Below are positions 18,571-26,641 of a stretch of DNA of 64,000 nucleotides, one piece after another; the stretch's first letter is position 1, and every line of letters begins with the position of its first letter. This DNA comes from Novosphingobium sp. Leaf2 (GTDB lineage: Bacteria > Pseudomonadota > Alphaproteobacteria > Sphingomonadales > Sphingomonadaceae): contig NZ_LMJY01000017.1 of assembly GCF_001421325.1 (NCBI RefSeq), forward strand, positions 1 through 64,000. The letters run 5' to 3'. The notes beneath the pieces were generated by a model. That model ran no database searches. It was not told the DNA's origin and was given only the letters and a program-made list of their open reading frames with translations. The position numbers and the translations under genes are program-made.

Positions 18571-19407
18571 TCAGCCCGAAGCCTTGTCCTTGTCGTACGC
18601 GCCCAGACCGGGCTTGTAGCTCTTCTCGTCGATGAACTGGCGGATGCCTTCCTTGCGACCATGGTTGTCGTAACTGTTGGCCGCCTCCTGCGCGCGGATC
18701 AGGTAATCCTCGGCATCGTCATAGCTCATCACCGAGACTCGGCGGACCGCGTCCTTGGTCGCCTTCAATGCGACGGGGTTCTTTGCCTGCAAGACCTTGG
18801 CGACCCCGATCACGCGATCCTTCAACTGCGCCAGCGGCAGTGCCTCGTTGACCAAGCCCCATTCGGCAGCGGTCTTGCCGTCGACATTCTCGCCCATCAT
18901 GGCGTGGTACATCGCCTTGCGGAATGGCAACAGTTCGACCGCGACCTTTGTCGCGCCGCCGCCGGGCAGGATACCCCAGTTGATCTCGGACAGGCCGAAC
19001 TGCGCTTCCTCTGCCGCGAATGCCAGGTCGCACCCGAACAGCGGGCCGTATCCGCCGCCGAAGCACCAGCCGTTGACCATCGCGATCGTCGGCTTCTGAT
19101 ACCAGCGCAGGCGCCGCCACCAGCCATAGCTTTCGCGCTGCGCCTGACGCGTTGCACCGAGGCCCCTCGACTCGGTCTCGCGGAAATACTCTTTCAAATC
19201 CATGCCAGCGGACCAGGCCGTGCCTTCGCCCGACAGGACCAGCACGCCGACATCGTCGCGAAATTCGAGCAGGTCTAGCACTTCCATCATGTCGCGGTTC
19301 AGCGTCGGCGACATACAGTTGCGCTTGTCCGGGCGGTTGAAGTTCACCCAGGCGATGCCATCGACGACATCGTAGCTCACGGTCTGGTTGCTGCTATATT
19401 CGGTCAT
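18571..19407 (-). CDS. ferB: feruloyl-CoA hydratase/lyase (p-hydroxycinnamoyl-CoA hydratase-lyase)
   Basis: About 278 aa of the crotonase superfamily; the start is the ATG at 19407 (a TTG ten codons upstream is less likely). It matches Pseudomonas HCHL/Ech along its length: NRPDKRN-MSPTLNRDM, AGMDLKEYF, NGWCFGGG and FGLSEINWG, with E141 at the catalytic glutamate and the tail FIDEKSYKPGL. The enzyme hydrates feruloyl-CoA and splits it to vanillin and acetyl-CoA. It lies between ligV and ferA, so the three genes encode ferulate to vanillate as a unit. Confidence 0.92.
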   Translation of the reverse strand: MTEYSSNQTVSYDVVDGIAWVNFNRPDKRNCMSPTLNRDMMEVLDLLEFRDDVGVLVLSGEGTAWSAGMDLKEYFRETESRGLGATRQAQRESYGWWRRLRWYQKPTIAMVNGWCFGGGYGPLFGCDLAFAAEEAQFGLSEINWGILPGGGATKVAVELLPFRKAMYHAMMGENVDGKTAAEWGLVNEALPLAQLKDRVIGVAKVLQAKNPVALKATKDAVRRVSVMSYDDAEDYLIRAQEAANSYDNHGRKEGIRQFIDEKSYKPGLGAYDKDKASG

Positions 19408-19451
19408 AGGAACGTTGATCCTGTCTGTGGAAGGCAATGATTGGACGGAGA

Positions 19452-20891
19452 TCAGATCGGATAATGGCCGGGCTGGGTCTCGATCGTGATCCAGCGCAAC
19501 TCCGTGAAGGACTCGATGCCTGCCTTCCCGCCGAACCGGCCGTAGCCGGACGATTTCACGCCGCCGAAGGGCATTTGCGCCTCGTCGTGCACGGTCGGGC
19601 CGTTGATGTGACAGATGCCGGATTTAATCTGGCGCGCGACGCGCAAGCCACGCGCGGTGTCGCGGGTAAAGACCGCGGCGGACAGGCCGTATTCCGTGTC
19701 GTTGGCCAATTCGATCGCGTGAGCTTCGTCGCGCGCGCGGATGACGCCGACGACGGGGCCGAAGCTTTCGTCGCGGAACAGCTTCATGTCTGGCGTGACC
19801 TTGTCGATCACGTGCGCCGGCATCAGCACGCCGTCGCTCGCACCGCCATTTACCTGTACCGCGCCCGAAGATAGCGCATCGGCGACCAGCGACGACACGT
19901 GATCGACCGTCTTCTGATCGATCACCGCGCCCAGCGGAGTCGATCCCTGCCGCGGATCGCCGACCGGCATGGTGCTGACTTTGGCCGCGAACTTCTCGAC
20001 AAAGGCATTGGCGATACTGTCGACCACGATGATCCGTTCGGTCGACATGCAGATCTGGCCCGAATTCATGAATGCGCCGAACGCCGCGGCCTTCACCGCT
20101 TCGTTCAGATCGGCATCGTCCAGCACGATCAGTGGCGCCTTGCCACCCAGTTCGAGCAGCACCGGCTTAAGGTGCCCGGCGGCACGCTGGGCGATAATGC
20201 GACCGACGTGCGTAGATCCGGTGAAGTTGATCCGCTTGATTTCCGGGTGGTCGATCAGCGCGCTGACGATCTCGCCGGCATCGGCGGGAGCGTTGGTGAC
20301 GATGCTCACGGCACCTTCCGGCAATCCGGCCTCCGCGAAGGCTTCGGCTATCAGCGAGTGAGTGCGCGGGCATTGCTCGCTCGCCTTCAGCACGACGGTG
20401 TTGCCGCAGGCGAGCGGCACGGCGATTGCGCGCACGCCAAGAATGATCGGGGCATTCCAAGGTGCGATACCCAGCAGAACGCCAACCGGTTCGCGCAGCG
20501 CCATCGCAATGCAGCCGGGCTTGTCGGAGGGAATAACCTCGCCCGCGATCTGCGTCGTTAGCGACGCCGCCTCGCGTACCATGCCGACCGCAAGCATCAG
20601 GTTGAAGCGCACCCAACCCTCGGTCGCGCCAGTCTCGCCCATCATCGCATCCACGAACTGATCTGCCTTTGCCGCCAACGCGTCCGCGGCCTTAGTGAGC
20701 GCAGCCCGACGCACATTGGGACCCAGCGCTGACCAAATGGAGAATGCGGCGGCGGCAGCATCGACTGCGGCATTGGCGTCGGCGACCGTTGCGGCGCGGG
20801 CGGTGGTGGCGACCAGGCCGGTGACGGGGTTCAGGCGGTCGAATGTCGTACTGCTGCCGACATTGCTACGTGGTTCTACCAAAATGACCAT
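19452..20891 (-). CDS. ligV: vanillin dehydrogenase (LigV-like aldehyde dehydrogenase)
   Basis: A 479-aa NAD(P)-dependent aldehyde dehydrogenase with the general base E247 (LLELGGKAP) and the nucleophile C281 (NSGQICMSTER). The substrate-entry and C-terminal motif is INGPTVHDEAQMPFGGVKSSGYGRFGG, given as a region of the last 60 residues. This tail pattern is typical of salicylaldehyde/vanillin-type dehydrogenases, and the length equals that of LigV. A GGAGAGGAA ribosome-binding site precedes the ATG. It is the first gene of the fer run; an imperfect TGTT/AACA inverted repeat (20910-20921) just upstream could be an operator. Confidence 0.87.
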   Translation of the reverse strand: MVILVEPRSNVGSSTTFDRLNPVTGLVATTARAATVADANAAVDAAAAAFSIWSALGPNVRRAALTKAADALAAKADQFVDAMMGETGATEGWVRFNLMLAVGMVREAASLTTQIAGEVIPSDKPGCIAMALREPVGVLLGIAPWNAPIILGVRAIAVPLACGNTVVLKASEQCPRTHSLIAEAFAEAGLPEGAVSIVTNAPADAGEIVSALIDHPEIKRINFTGSTHVGRIIAQRAAGHLKPVLLELGGKAPLIVLDDADLNEAVKAAAFGAFMNSGQICMSTERIIVVDSIANAFVEKFAAKVSTMPVGDPRQGSTPLGAVIDQKTVDHVSSLVADALSSGAVQVNGGASDGVLMPAHVIDKVTPDMKLFRDESFGPVVGVIRARDEAHAIELANDTEYGLSAAVFTRDTARGLRVARQIKSGICHINGPTVHDEAQMPFGGVKSSGYGRFGGKAGIESFTELRWITIETQPGHYPI

Positions 20892-21175
20892 AGTTCCTCT
20901 CCGAATTGGTGTTGTATAACATAGCTAATAAGCCGAATGTGCAACCCGGTAGTTGTTTAGAAAAACAATATCGGACTCGACCGGAATGTCGGATGTTAAG
21001 CTGCCCCGCATCGACATCAAGTCGAATACAGCTACGGTCGATCTCAACGCATCAGAAGCAAATCGCTGGGCAGTCCGTACTCCGCCGCAAACAATATTAC
21101 CGCCAGTTTTAGGGCGAGAGCCGATCCACCTCGGCCTATCCCGATGATGAACCCCGTGATGCTCACCTAATCTTA

Positions 21176-22882
21176 TCAAAATTTGATTACGCCTATCCCG
21201 TTTTCGATAGCGATATGCGTGCCGAACGGCTTTGAATACTCAATGATCTCAGCCAGGATTTTCGCCGCCACCGTGGGTGTCGGAACGCGGGGGATACCCA
21301 CCTGTGATCCAGGACGAGGCGTCTGCCCAAGATCGACCGGATGGAGCCGCACTTCAACCAGCCGCCCATGATCGAAGCGCGTCTCGGCGAGGATCGCTTC
21401 CAAATTGGCTTTGAGCTGCCAAAAGCCCTGTACTTCATGTTCGCCGACGATGGCGTTCTCGTCGGCCACGGCGGATTTGCCGCGTTCGTCGCCCACCGAC
21501 AAACCCCCACCCCGCCGCCGTCGCTCGACCCGGTCCTCGACGCCAGGCACACTCGGCAGCTTGCCTTTGCTTTCGGGCATGATCGCCGACTGGAAAATGA
21601 AGTTGGACAAGCCATAGAAGATTGGCTTGCCCTTGTAGATTTCGATTCCCTTGATCGTGTGTACGCCTTGCGCGGCAAAGACATCGACGCCTTGATCGAT
21701 CGCGTCATGGGCAAACGCGATTTCGAAGTCGGCAGGAAAATGGTCGTGAGAATAGGCCTGGAAATCGTACCGGTTCTGATGCCAGTGCGCGTTCAGGATC
21801 AGAAGGTCTGAAGCCTGCTTTGCGGTGCGGACCTGAACGAGGATGTCCTTGAGGTCCTTGGTATCCATGTCGAAGCTGTGTTCACCAGGCCGGTCCATCA
21901 GGCGGAATCGCGTACCGAATGCTTCGAGGTCGCCGCTTCCGACGACACCGGCAATGCTGCGCAGCACCGCCATCTGCGCGGCGGTTACGCCGTGAAACAG
22001 GGTCAGATGGAGCGAGTTCTTATAAGCGTCCTGCGGGCCGGGGGCGACCTCGCGATACGCGGCCTCTGCTGCGGAGGGAGGAGCCGTTTCACCTTCTACG
22101 CCGGGTAGACGGAAGGTTACACCGAACACCGACACGCTGCCCTCCGGCTCGGCGGGAGGGTTGCGGGCAGGTACGTCCACCTCGTTACGCCGCGCCAGAA
22201 TTGAGTCGCGGATTCCACGAACGGCCGTGAGCTGGGCCGGGGTAACGCGGACGATCTGGCCACCGCCGCAGCACATGTCCAACCCGCCATCGGCCGATAC
22301 ACCGATCTCGCCCACCAGTCCCTTAGGGGTCGCGAAGTAGCGCGCCATGCGGGCTTCGGGGAGGCTACGGGCGACGCCCGTATGGATGATGCCGACGCGC
22401 TCGACCTGATGAAAGTTCTCCCAGATGCCGGGAGCGCGGTTCGACTTGTTGTTGGCGCGGCTGACCATGTCGATGCCCATGAGCGCCCAATCGTCGGCCA
22501 CTTCCTTGGTCGCAAGATTGCCGCCGGCATGCCCGAAATTATCGAAATCCATGATCTCGTTCTCGAAATCGCCGACGGCAACATCGGCTTTCCGCAAAAC
22601 GTCCAATAGCGATTGGGTTCGCGGATCGGCGGTATTCGCGAAGGGCTGGAATTGTAGCAGATCGCCAACGGCGGCCACTGTGAATGGCGCTTCGATCTTG
22701 AGTGCCAGCTCCTGCTTTTGATCGGGATGAGTCGGGACGCCGCGGCCCGGATCGGCGACTTTCGCACCGTAGCCGACGTTCGTCGCAACGCGCTGCGCCT
22801 GCGCATTGCCTGCCCCCAGCAAAGCGGCGGCCGTGAGCATCAGCGCGCAGCGGCGCGACTGCAAATACCGGGTCGTCTTCAT
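21176..22882 (-). CDS. CapA-like metallophosphatase-fold protein, exported
   Basis: A 568-aa protein with a signal peptide (about residues 1-29, ending GNAQA). Its CapA-type calcineurin-like fold shows AAVGDLLQF, DVAVGDFENEI, LNAHWHQNRY, GVHTIKGIEIYKGKPIFYGL and SNFIFQ. CapA proteins are linked to poly-gamma-glutamate capsule export, but many relatives sit in unrelated operons. The usual ANNH block reads ANNKSNRAP here, so one expected histidine is lysine. Other Cap genes are absent. It sits between catabolic and transport genes of the island's minus arm, so a capsule role is unlikely; a periplasmic hydrolase acting on a substrate conjugate is one guess. Confidence 0.85.
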   Translation of the reverse strand: MKTTRYLQSRRCALMLTAAALLGAGNAQAQRVATNVGYGAKVADPGRGVPTHPDQKQELALKIEAPFTVAAVGDLLQFQPFANTADPRTQSLLDVLRKADVAVGDFENEIMDFDNFGHAGGNLATKEVADDWALMGIDMVSRANNKSNRAPGIWENFHQVERVGIIHTGVARSLPEARMARYFATPKGLVGEIGVSADGGLDMCCGGGQIVRVTPAQLTAVRGIRDSILARRNEVDVPARNPPAEPEGSVSVFGVTFRLPGVEGETAPPSAAEAAYREVAPGPQDAYKNSLHLTLFHGVTAAQMAVLRSIAGVVGSGDLEAFGTRFRLMDRPGEHSFDMDTKDLKDILVQVRTAKQASDLLILNAHWHQNRYDFQAYSHDHFPADFEIAFAHDAIDQGVDVFAAQGVHTIKGIEIYKGKPIFYGLSNFIFQSAIMPESKGKLPSVPGVEDRVERRRRGGGLSVGDERGKSAVADENAIVGEHEVQGFWQLKANLEAILAETRFDHGRLVEVRLHPVDLGQTPRPGSQVGIPRVPTPTVAAKILAEIIEYSKPFGTHIAIENGIGVIKF

Positions 22883-22931
22883 GGCATTCCTCCAAACAAG
22901 ATTGGGGTGTTGGCAACGAAAGGTGGCAGCA

Positions 22932-24257
22932 TCATTTCAGCTTGCCGTCGCGCTTTTCCGAGCCCAACGGCAACGGCCGATCCCGGAAAGCTTTCTGCTT
23001 TGATCTTGCGAGCAACAGCGTAGCGGCCACGCTGATGACCGCTGCGAACGACAGCCAGACACCGGGCATCGCGGGATTGCCGGAACGGGCGATCAGGTAG
23101 GTCGAGAGGGCCGGCGTGAAGCCGCCGAAAATCGCCGTCGCCAAGCTGTAGGCTAGCGAAAATCCGGCGGTGCGCGCGCGCGCCGGCATAACCTCGGCGA
23201 GGTGGACGACCATCGCGCCATTATATGCGGCGTAGACCAGGGCGAGCCATAGTTCGACACCAAGCAGTCGACCGAAGCTGGGATCACTCGTCAGCCAGGC
23301 GAGCGCTGGATAGCCGGTCATTATGGCCAGCAGTGCCGAGCCAATCAGCAGCGGCGTACGCCCGATGCGATCCGACAATGCCCCCATCGTCGGCAGCATC
23401 GCAAAGTTGAGAAGCCCGACGCACAAGGTAACGGTCATCGCGCTTGGCGCCGACAATTTCAACACGCTGTTCCCGTAGGTCGGCGTGTAGGCGGTGATCA
23501 TGTAGAAGAAGACGGTCGTCATGACCGCCATCAAGGCACCGAGCGTAATGACGCCTGCATGGTCTGCGACCGTCGCGAGTATCGCCTTCATGTCGGGACG
23601 GCTTTCCTCCAATGCGCTCACATCTTCCTGCAGCATACCGCGGATGACGAACAGGAAGGGAAGCAGCGCAGATCCGATGAAGAAGGGTATCCGCCAGCCC
23701 CAGGACGCGATCTCCGTCGGCGGCAGCATATAGCTCAGCGCCAATCCGATCAGCGCGGCGAACACCACGGCGACCTGTTGAGACGCGGATTGCCATGCCA
23801 CGTAGAAGCCACGGTTGTTCGGCGACGCCAGTTCCGCCAGGTACACCGATACCCCGCCGACCTCTACGCCCGCAGACAGCCCCTGGATGAGACGTCCCGC
23901 CAGGATGAGCAGCGGCGCGAATATGCCAATTTGCTCATAGGACGGCATGCAGGCGATCGACAAAGTGCCGACGCCCATCAGGGCCAGCGTCAGCAGAAGT
24001 CCGCGCCGCCGCCCATGCCGATCCATATACGCTCCGAGAACCAATGCGCCGACCGGGCGCATCAGGAAGCCCGCCCCGAAGGTCATCAGCGAAAGGAGGA
24101 TTGACGCGGATTCGTTCTGTGCCGGAAAGAACGTCGCGCCGATCGCCTTGGCGTAATAGCCAAAGACCATGAAATCATACATTTCCAGGAAGTTGCCGCT
24201 GGAGACGATGAATATCGACTTCAGTGGGCTAGCCTTGGCGCTGCTCGGTCGGGTCAT
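22932..24257 (-). CDS. MFS transporter, metabolite:H+ symporter type
   Basis: About 441 aa from the ATG at 24257; the longer frame upstream adds a basic, non-family N-terminus. It has twelve hydrophobic segments and begins KSIFIVSSGNFLEMYDFMVF, with the GAYMDRHGRRRGLL loop-2 signature and the RLIQGLSAGVEVGG loop of the metabolite/proton symporter (MHS) branch. Members import organic acids such as shikimate, citrate or aromatic acids. The stop is 49 bp before the CapA-like ATG, so they are probably co-transcribed. It is likely the inner-membrane uptake system for one of the island's aromatic acids. Confidence 0.88.
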   Translation of the reverse strand: MTRPSSAKASPLKSIFIVSSGNFLEMYDFMVFGYYAKAIGATFFPAQNESASILLSLMTFGAGFLMRPVGALVLGAYMDRHGRRRGLLLTLALMGVGTLSIACMPSYEQIGIFAPLLILAGRLIQGLSAGVEVGGVSVYLAELASPNNRGFYVAWQSASQQVAVVFAALIGLALSYMLPPTEIASWGWRIPFFIGSALLPFLFVIRGMLQEDVSALEESRPDMKAILATVADHAGVITLGALMAVMTTVFFYMITAYTPTYGNSVLKLSAPSAMTVTLCVGLLNFAMLPTMGALSDRIGRTPLLIGSALLAIMTGYPALAWLTSDPSFGRLLGVELWLALVYAAYNGAMVVHLAEVMPARARTAGFSLAYSLATAIFGGFTPALSTYLIARSGNPAMPGVWLSFAAVISVAATLLLARSKQKAFRDRPLPLGSEKRDGKLK

Positions 24258-24500
24258 CCGCTTTACTCTTGGCAAGGAAAATTGGGGTTCCGGCGGCCTG
24301 CAGTCGATCAGAACCGTTCTCCGGCCACGGCTTGACCATGTGCGCGGCTTGATCACACAGATTGACGGCCGTCGGCAGAAGGGACGAAGCGCTAGTGATC
24401 GCGTCGAAGACAAAGTTCATCTACGACGACCTGTCGGGGCGGGGCGGACCTGCTCTCGCGCTTCGGCGAGAACGCTGCTCAGTCCGCAGCAAAACCGCCA

Positions 24501-25007
24501 TTACAGTAACATGAAGTAGCGCAGGAACAGCACCTCGGGGTGCCGCTCGCCAATGCCGACGAACACGTGCTTGGACAACCACTCATACTTGCCCAGCGGC
24601 GCTTCGAAGCGGGTATATGTCCGTAGATAGTAGCCGTTGGGATCGGCCACTGCGCGCTTGGCGTCGAGCACCGCCAACGTTTCCGGCGGCGCGTGGCGGT
24701 ATCCGGTATTGATGATGTTGATATAGACGCCATCGTCCGTCTCGAAGGTATAGCGCGCGTCGACGATACCGACACCATCGGGGCGCAGCAGAGGCCAGTC
24801 ACCACCGCCGGGAAGGATCTTTCCGCGCAATTTCGGCCCCTCGAAGTCGCCGCCCAGAATTTCCAGCATCTTGCGGTCACCGGATCCGCCGACGTTCCCC
24901 AGCACCCGGAGTTTTGGGTTCACCAGCACACGGGTCTGCATGACGAACTCGAACCCAGGCTCACTGACTCGGGTGGGTTGGATATCGGGCGTAAGGTCAA
25001 TAGGCAT
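24501..25007 (-). CDS. DUF3237 domain-containing protein
   Basis: A 168-aa soluble protein that matches the DUF3237 (UPF0311) family along its length, with GNVGGSGDRKMLEILGGDFE and GKILPGGGDWPLLRPDGVGI as its conserved N-terminal part and TRFEAPLGKYEWLSKHVFVG near the end. No enzymatic function is established for the family, which is frequent in aromatic and steroid catabolic clusters. It sits 27 bp downstream of one MFS gene and upstream of another, within the minus catabolic arm. Confidence 0.85.
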   Translation of the reverse strand: MPIDLTPDIQPTRVSEPGFEFVMQTRVLVNPKLRVLGNVGGSGDRKMLEILGGDFEGPKLRGKILPGGGDWPLLRPDGVGIVDARYTFETDDGVYINIINTGYRHAPPETLAVLDAKRAVADPNGYYLRTYTRFEAPLGKYEWLSKHVFVGIGERHPEVLFLRYFMLL

Positions 25008-25034
25008 GACAGATCCTTCAGTACCAAGGATGGT

Positions 25035-26300
25035 TTAGGAGACGGCGTTTTCGGCGCGTTCGATATCGTGGGCGACGTACCGCGCGCCGAAGGCATAGAG
25101 CAGGCAGGCCAGCAGCGCGCCGGCCGCCGGGATCAGGAGCGCGTAGCGCAACGCAGCCTCGCCATGGCTGGCATGCAGCGCATCGCTGGTCGCGCCGATC
25201 GCCAGTGCGCCAAGGCCCATGCCGAACAGCTGCGTAAGTGACACGAAGAGCGCGGCCGCAAGCGCTCGACTCCGGATCGGCGAGACCGTCTGTACCAACG
25301 AGAAGACCGGCCCGAGTTGCGCCCCGATGGTCATGTTGACCAATCCGAGGCAGACGATGGCGACTGCAAGGCTTGGCGCAAAGAGGAAGGCGAGGAGTGC
25401 CAGCCCCGATACACCGCAGATGCAGGCCGGAAACAGCATGAACCACCGCTGCCCGTAGCGACGGACGCACCAGGTAGCGATCGACCCACCGGCAACCGCG
25501 CCCGTCACGCTCAGGCCGGCGCGCAGGAGGGCGATGGTCGTCCCGACGGATGCGGTATCCAACGCATAGATGCGGCGAAGATAGCTCGGGCTCCAGACCT
25601 GGATTCCGAAGATGTTGAGGCCCATCGCCATGCTGGCCAGTACCGCGATCACGAAACTGGGTCGCTGCGCCAATTCGGCCAGTGCCACACCAATCGGGGG
25701 AACCGCCAGGCGGTCGACGGTCTCTTCTCGCGCCGGCTCCTTAAGCGTCAAGTGCATGACCACGGCAAGGACGATGCCGGGCAGGCCCGCGACGAAGAAC
25801 GCGGCCCGCCAACCCCAGATGTGGCTGACCCAGCCGCCAACGAGAAAGGCTAGGATCACCCCGATCTCACCCCCCGAACCCATGATGGAAAACGCGCGTG
25901 GACGTTCGGCTTTCTCGAAATTGCTGGACAACAGCGCGTGAGCGGGACCGGTCAGGCACGCCTCGCCGACGCCGACGCCCATGCGGGCAATCGCGAGCAG
26001 GATCGCGCTCGTCGCAAGCCCGCTGAGGCCGGTCATCACGCTCCACATCAGAAGTCCGGCGGTCAGGACGGTCACCCGGCGGGAGGTATCCGCCAGGCGC
26101 GCAAGCGGGATACCCAGCAGTGTCTGGAACGCGGTGAAACCGAACCCGGTGATCAAGCCCATGATCGTGTCGGACAGCTGATACTCGTGCTTGATCGGAT
26201 CAAGCAGCAAGTTGATGACGTTTCGGTCGGCGTAGCCCAAGGCATAGACGGCGGTGAGCAACGCAAGTGTGTAACGCGCGTCGCGAGGGGCAACGCTCAT
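25035..26300 (-). CDS. MFS transporter, spinster-like
   Basis: A 421-aa protein with about twelve transmembrane segments. The N-terminal YALGYADRNVINLLLDPIKH and LADTSRRVTVL loops are those of the spinster-like MFS proteins abundant in sphingomonad catabolic clusters. A GGAGAC ribosome-binding site precedes the ATG. It is probably co-transcribed with the DUF3237 gene. It may import an aromatic compound or export an intermediate; direction and substrate are not evident. The presence of a second MFS gene in the same arm suggests two different ligands. Confidence 0.87.
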   Translation of the reverse strand: MSVAPRDARYTLALLTAVYALGYADRNVINLLLDPIKHEYQLSDTIMGLITGFGFTAFQTLLGIPLARLADTSRRVTVLTAGLLMWSVMTGLSGLATSAILLAIARMGVGVGEACLTGPAHALLSSNFEKAERPRAFSIMGSGGEIGVILAFLVGGWVSHIWGWRAAFFVAGLPGIVLAVVMHLTLKEPAREETVDRLAVPPIGVALAELAQRPSFVIAVLASMAMGLNIFGIQVWSPSYLRRIYALDTASVGTTIALLRAGLSVTGAVAGGSIATWCVRRYGQRWFMLFPACICGVSGLALLAFLFAPSLAVAIVCLGLVNMTIGAQLGPVFSLVQTVSPIRSRALAAALFVSLTQLFGMGLGALAIGATSDALHASHGEAALRYALLIPAAGALLACLLYAFGARYVAHDIERAENAVS

Positions 26301-26641
26301 GCTGATGTCTCCAGATGGACGGGGCGTGCTTGAAGGAAGCGAAACCGCTCTCTCCTATCCACCACGGCTGTCATCTGCCTTCTCCTTGATAAGCTTTCGA
26401 GAATGACGAACGCGGTCGATGCGGTCGCCGCTACTGAAGTCAAACATTGGCGTTGACCACATTCGCGAAATCGCACCCTGTTTGCAGGGTCAGACATGGG
26501 GTTGCCCCATCGAAGTCTGGCTCGATGGCCTTAGAGTTCCGCAGGAGGAGTGGCGCCAGTCCGAGCGTACCAATGGAGTTGTCACCGCAAGTGCTCCAAT
26601 GAGTACGACTGTGGTCATTGCACGCCCCTCCGCCTGCAACT
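26301..26641. other. intergenic region between TonB receptor and MFS genes
   Basis: A 341-bp stretch with short overlapping frames on both strands but no recognisable protein. It probably carries the promoter of the MFS-DUF3237-MFS-CapA run. I see no strong hairpin or repeat. Confidence 0.4.
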
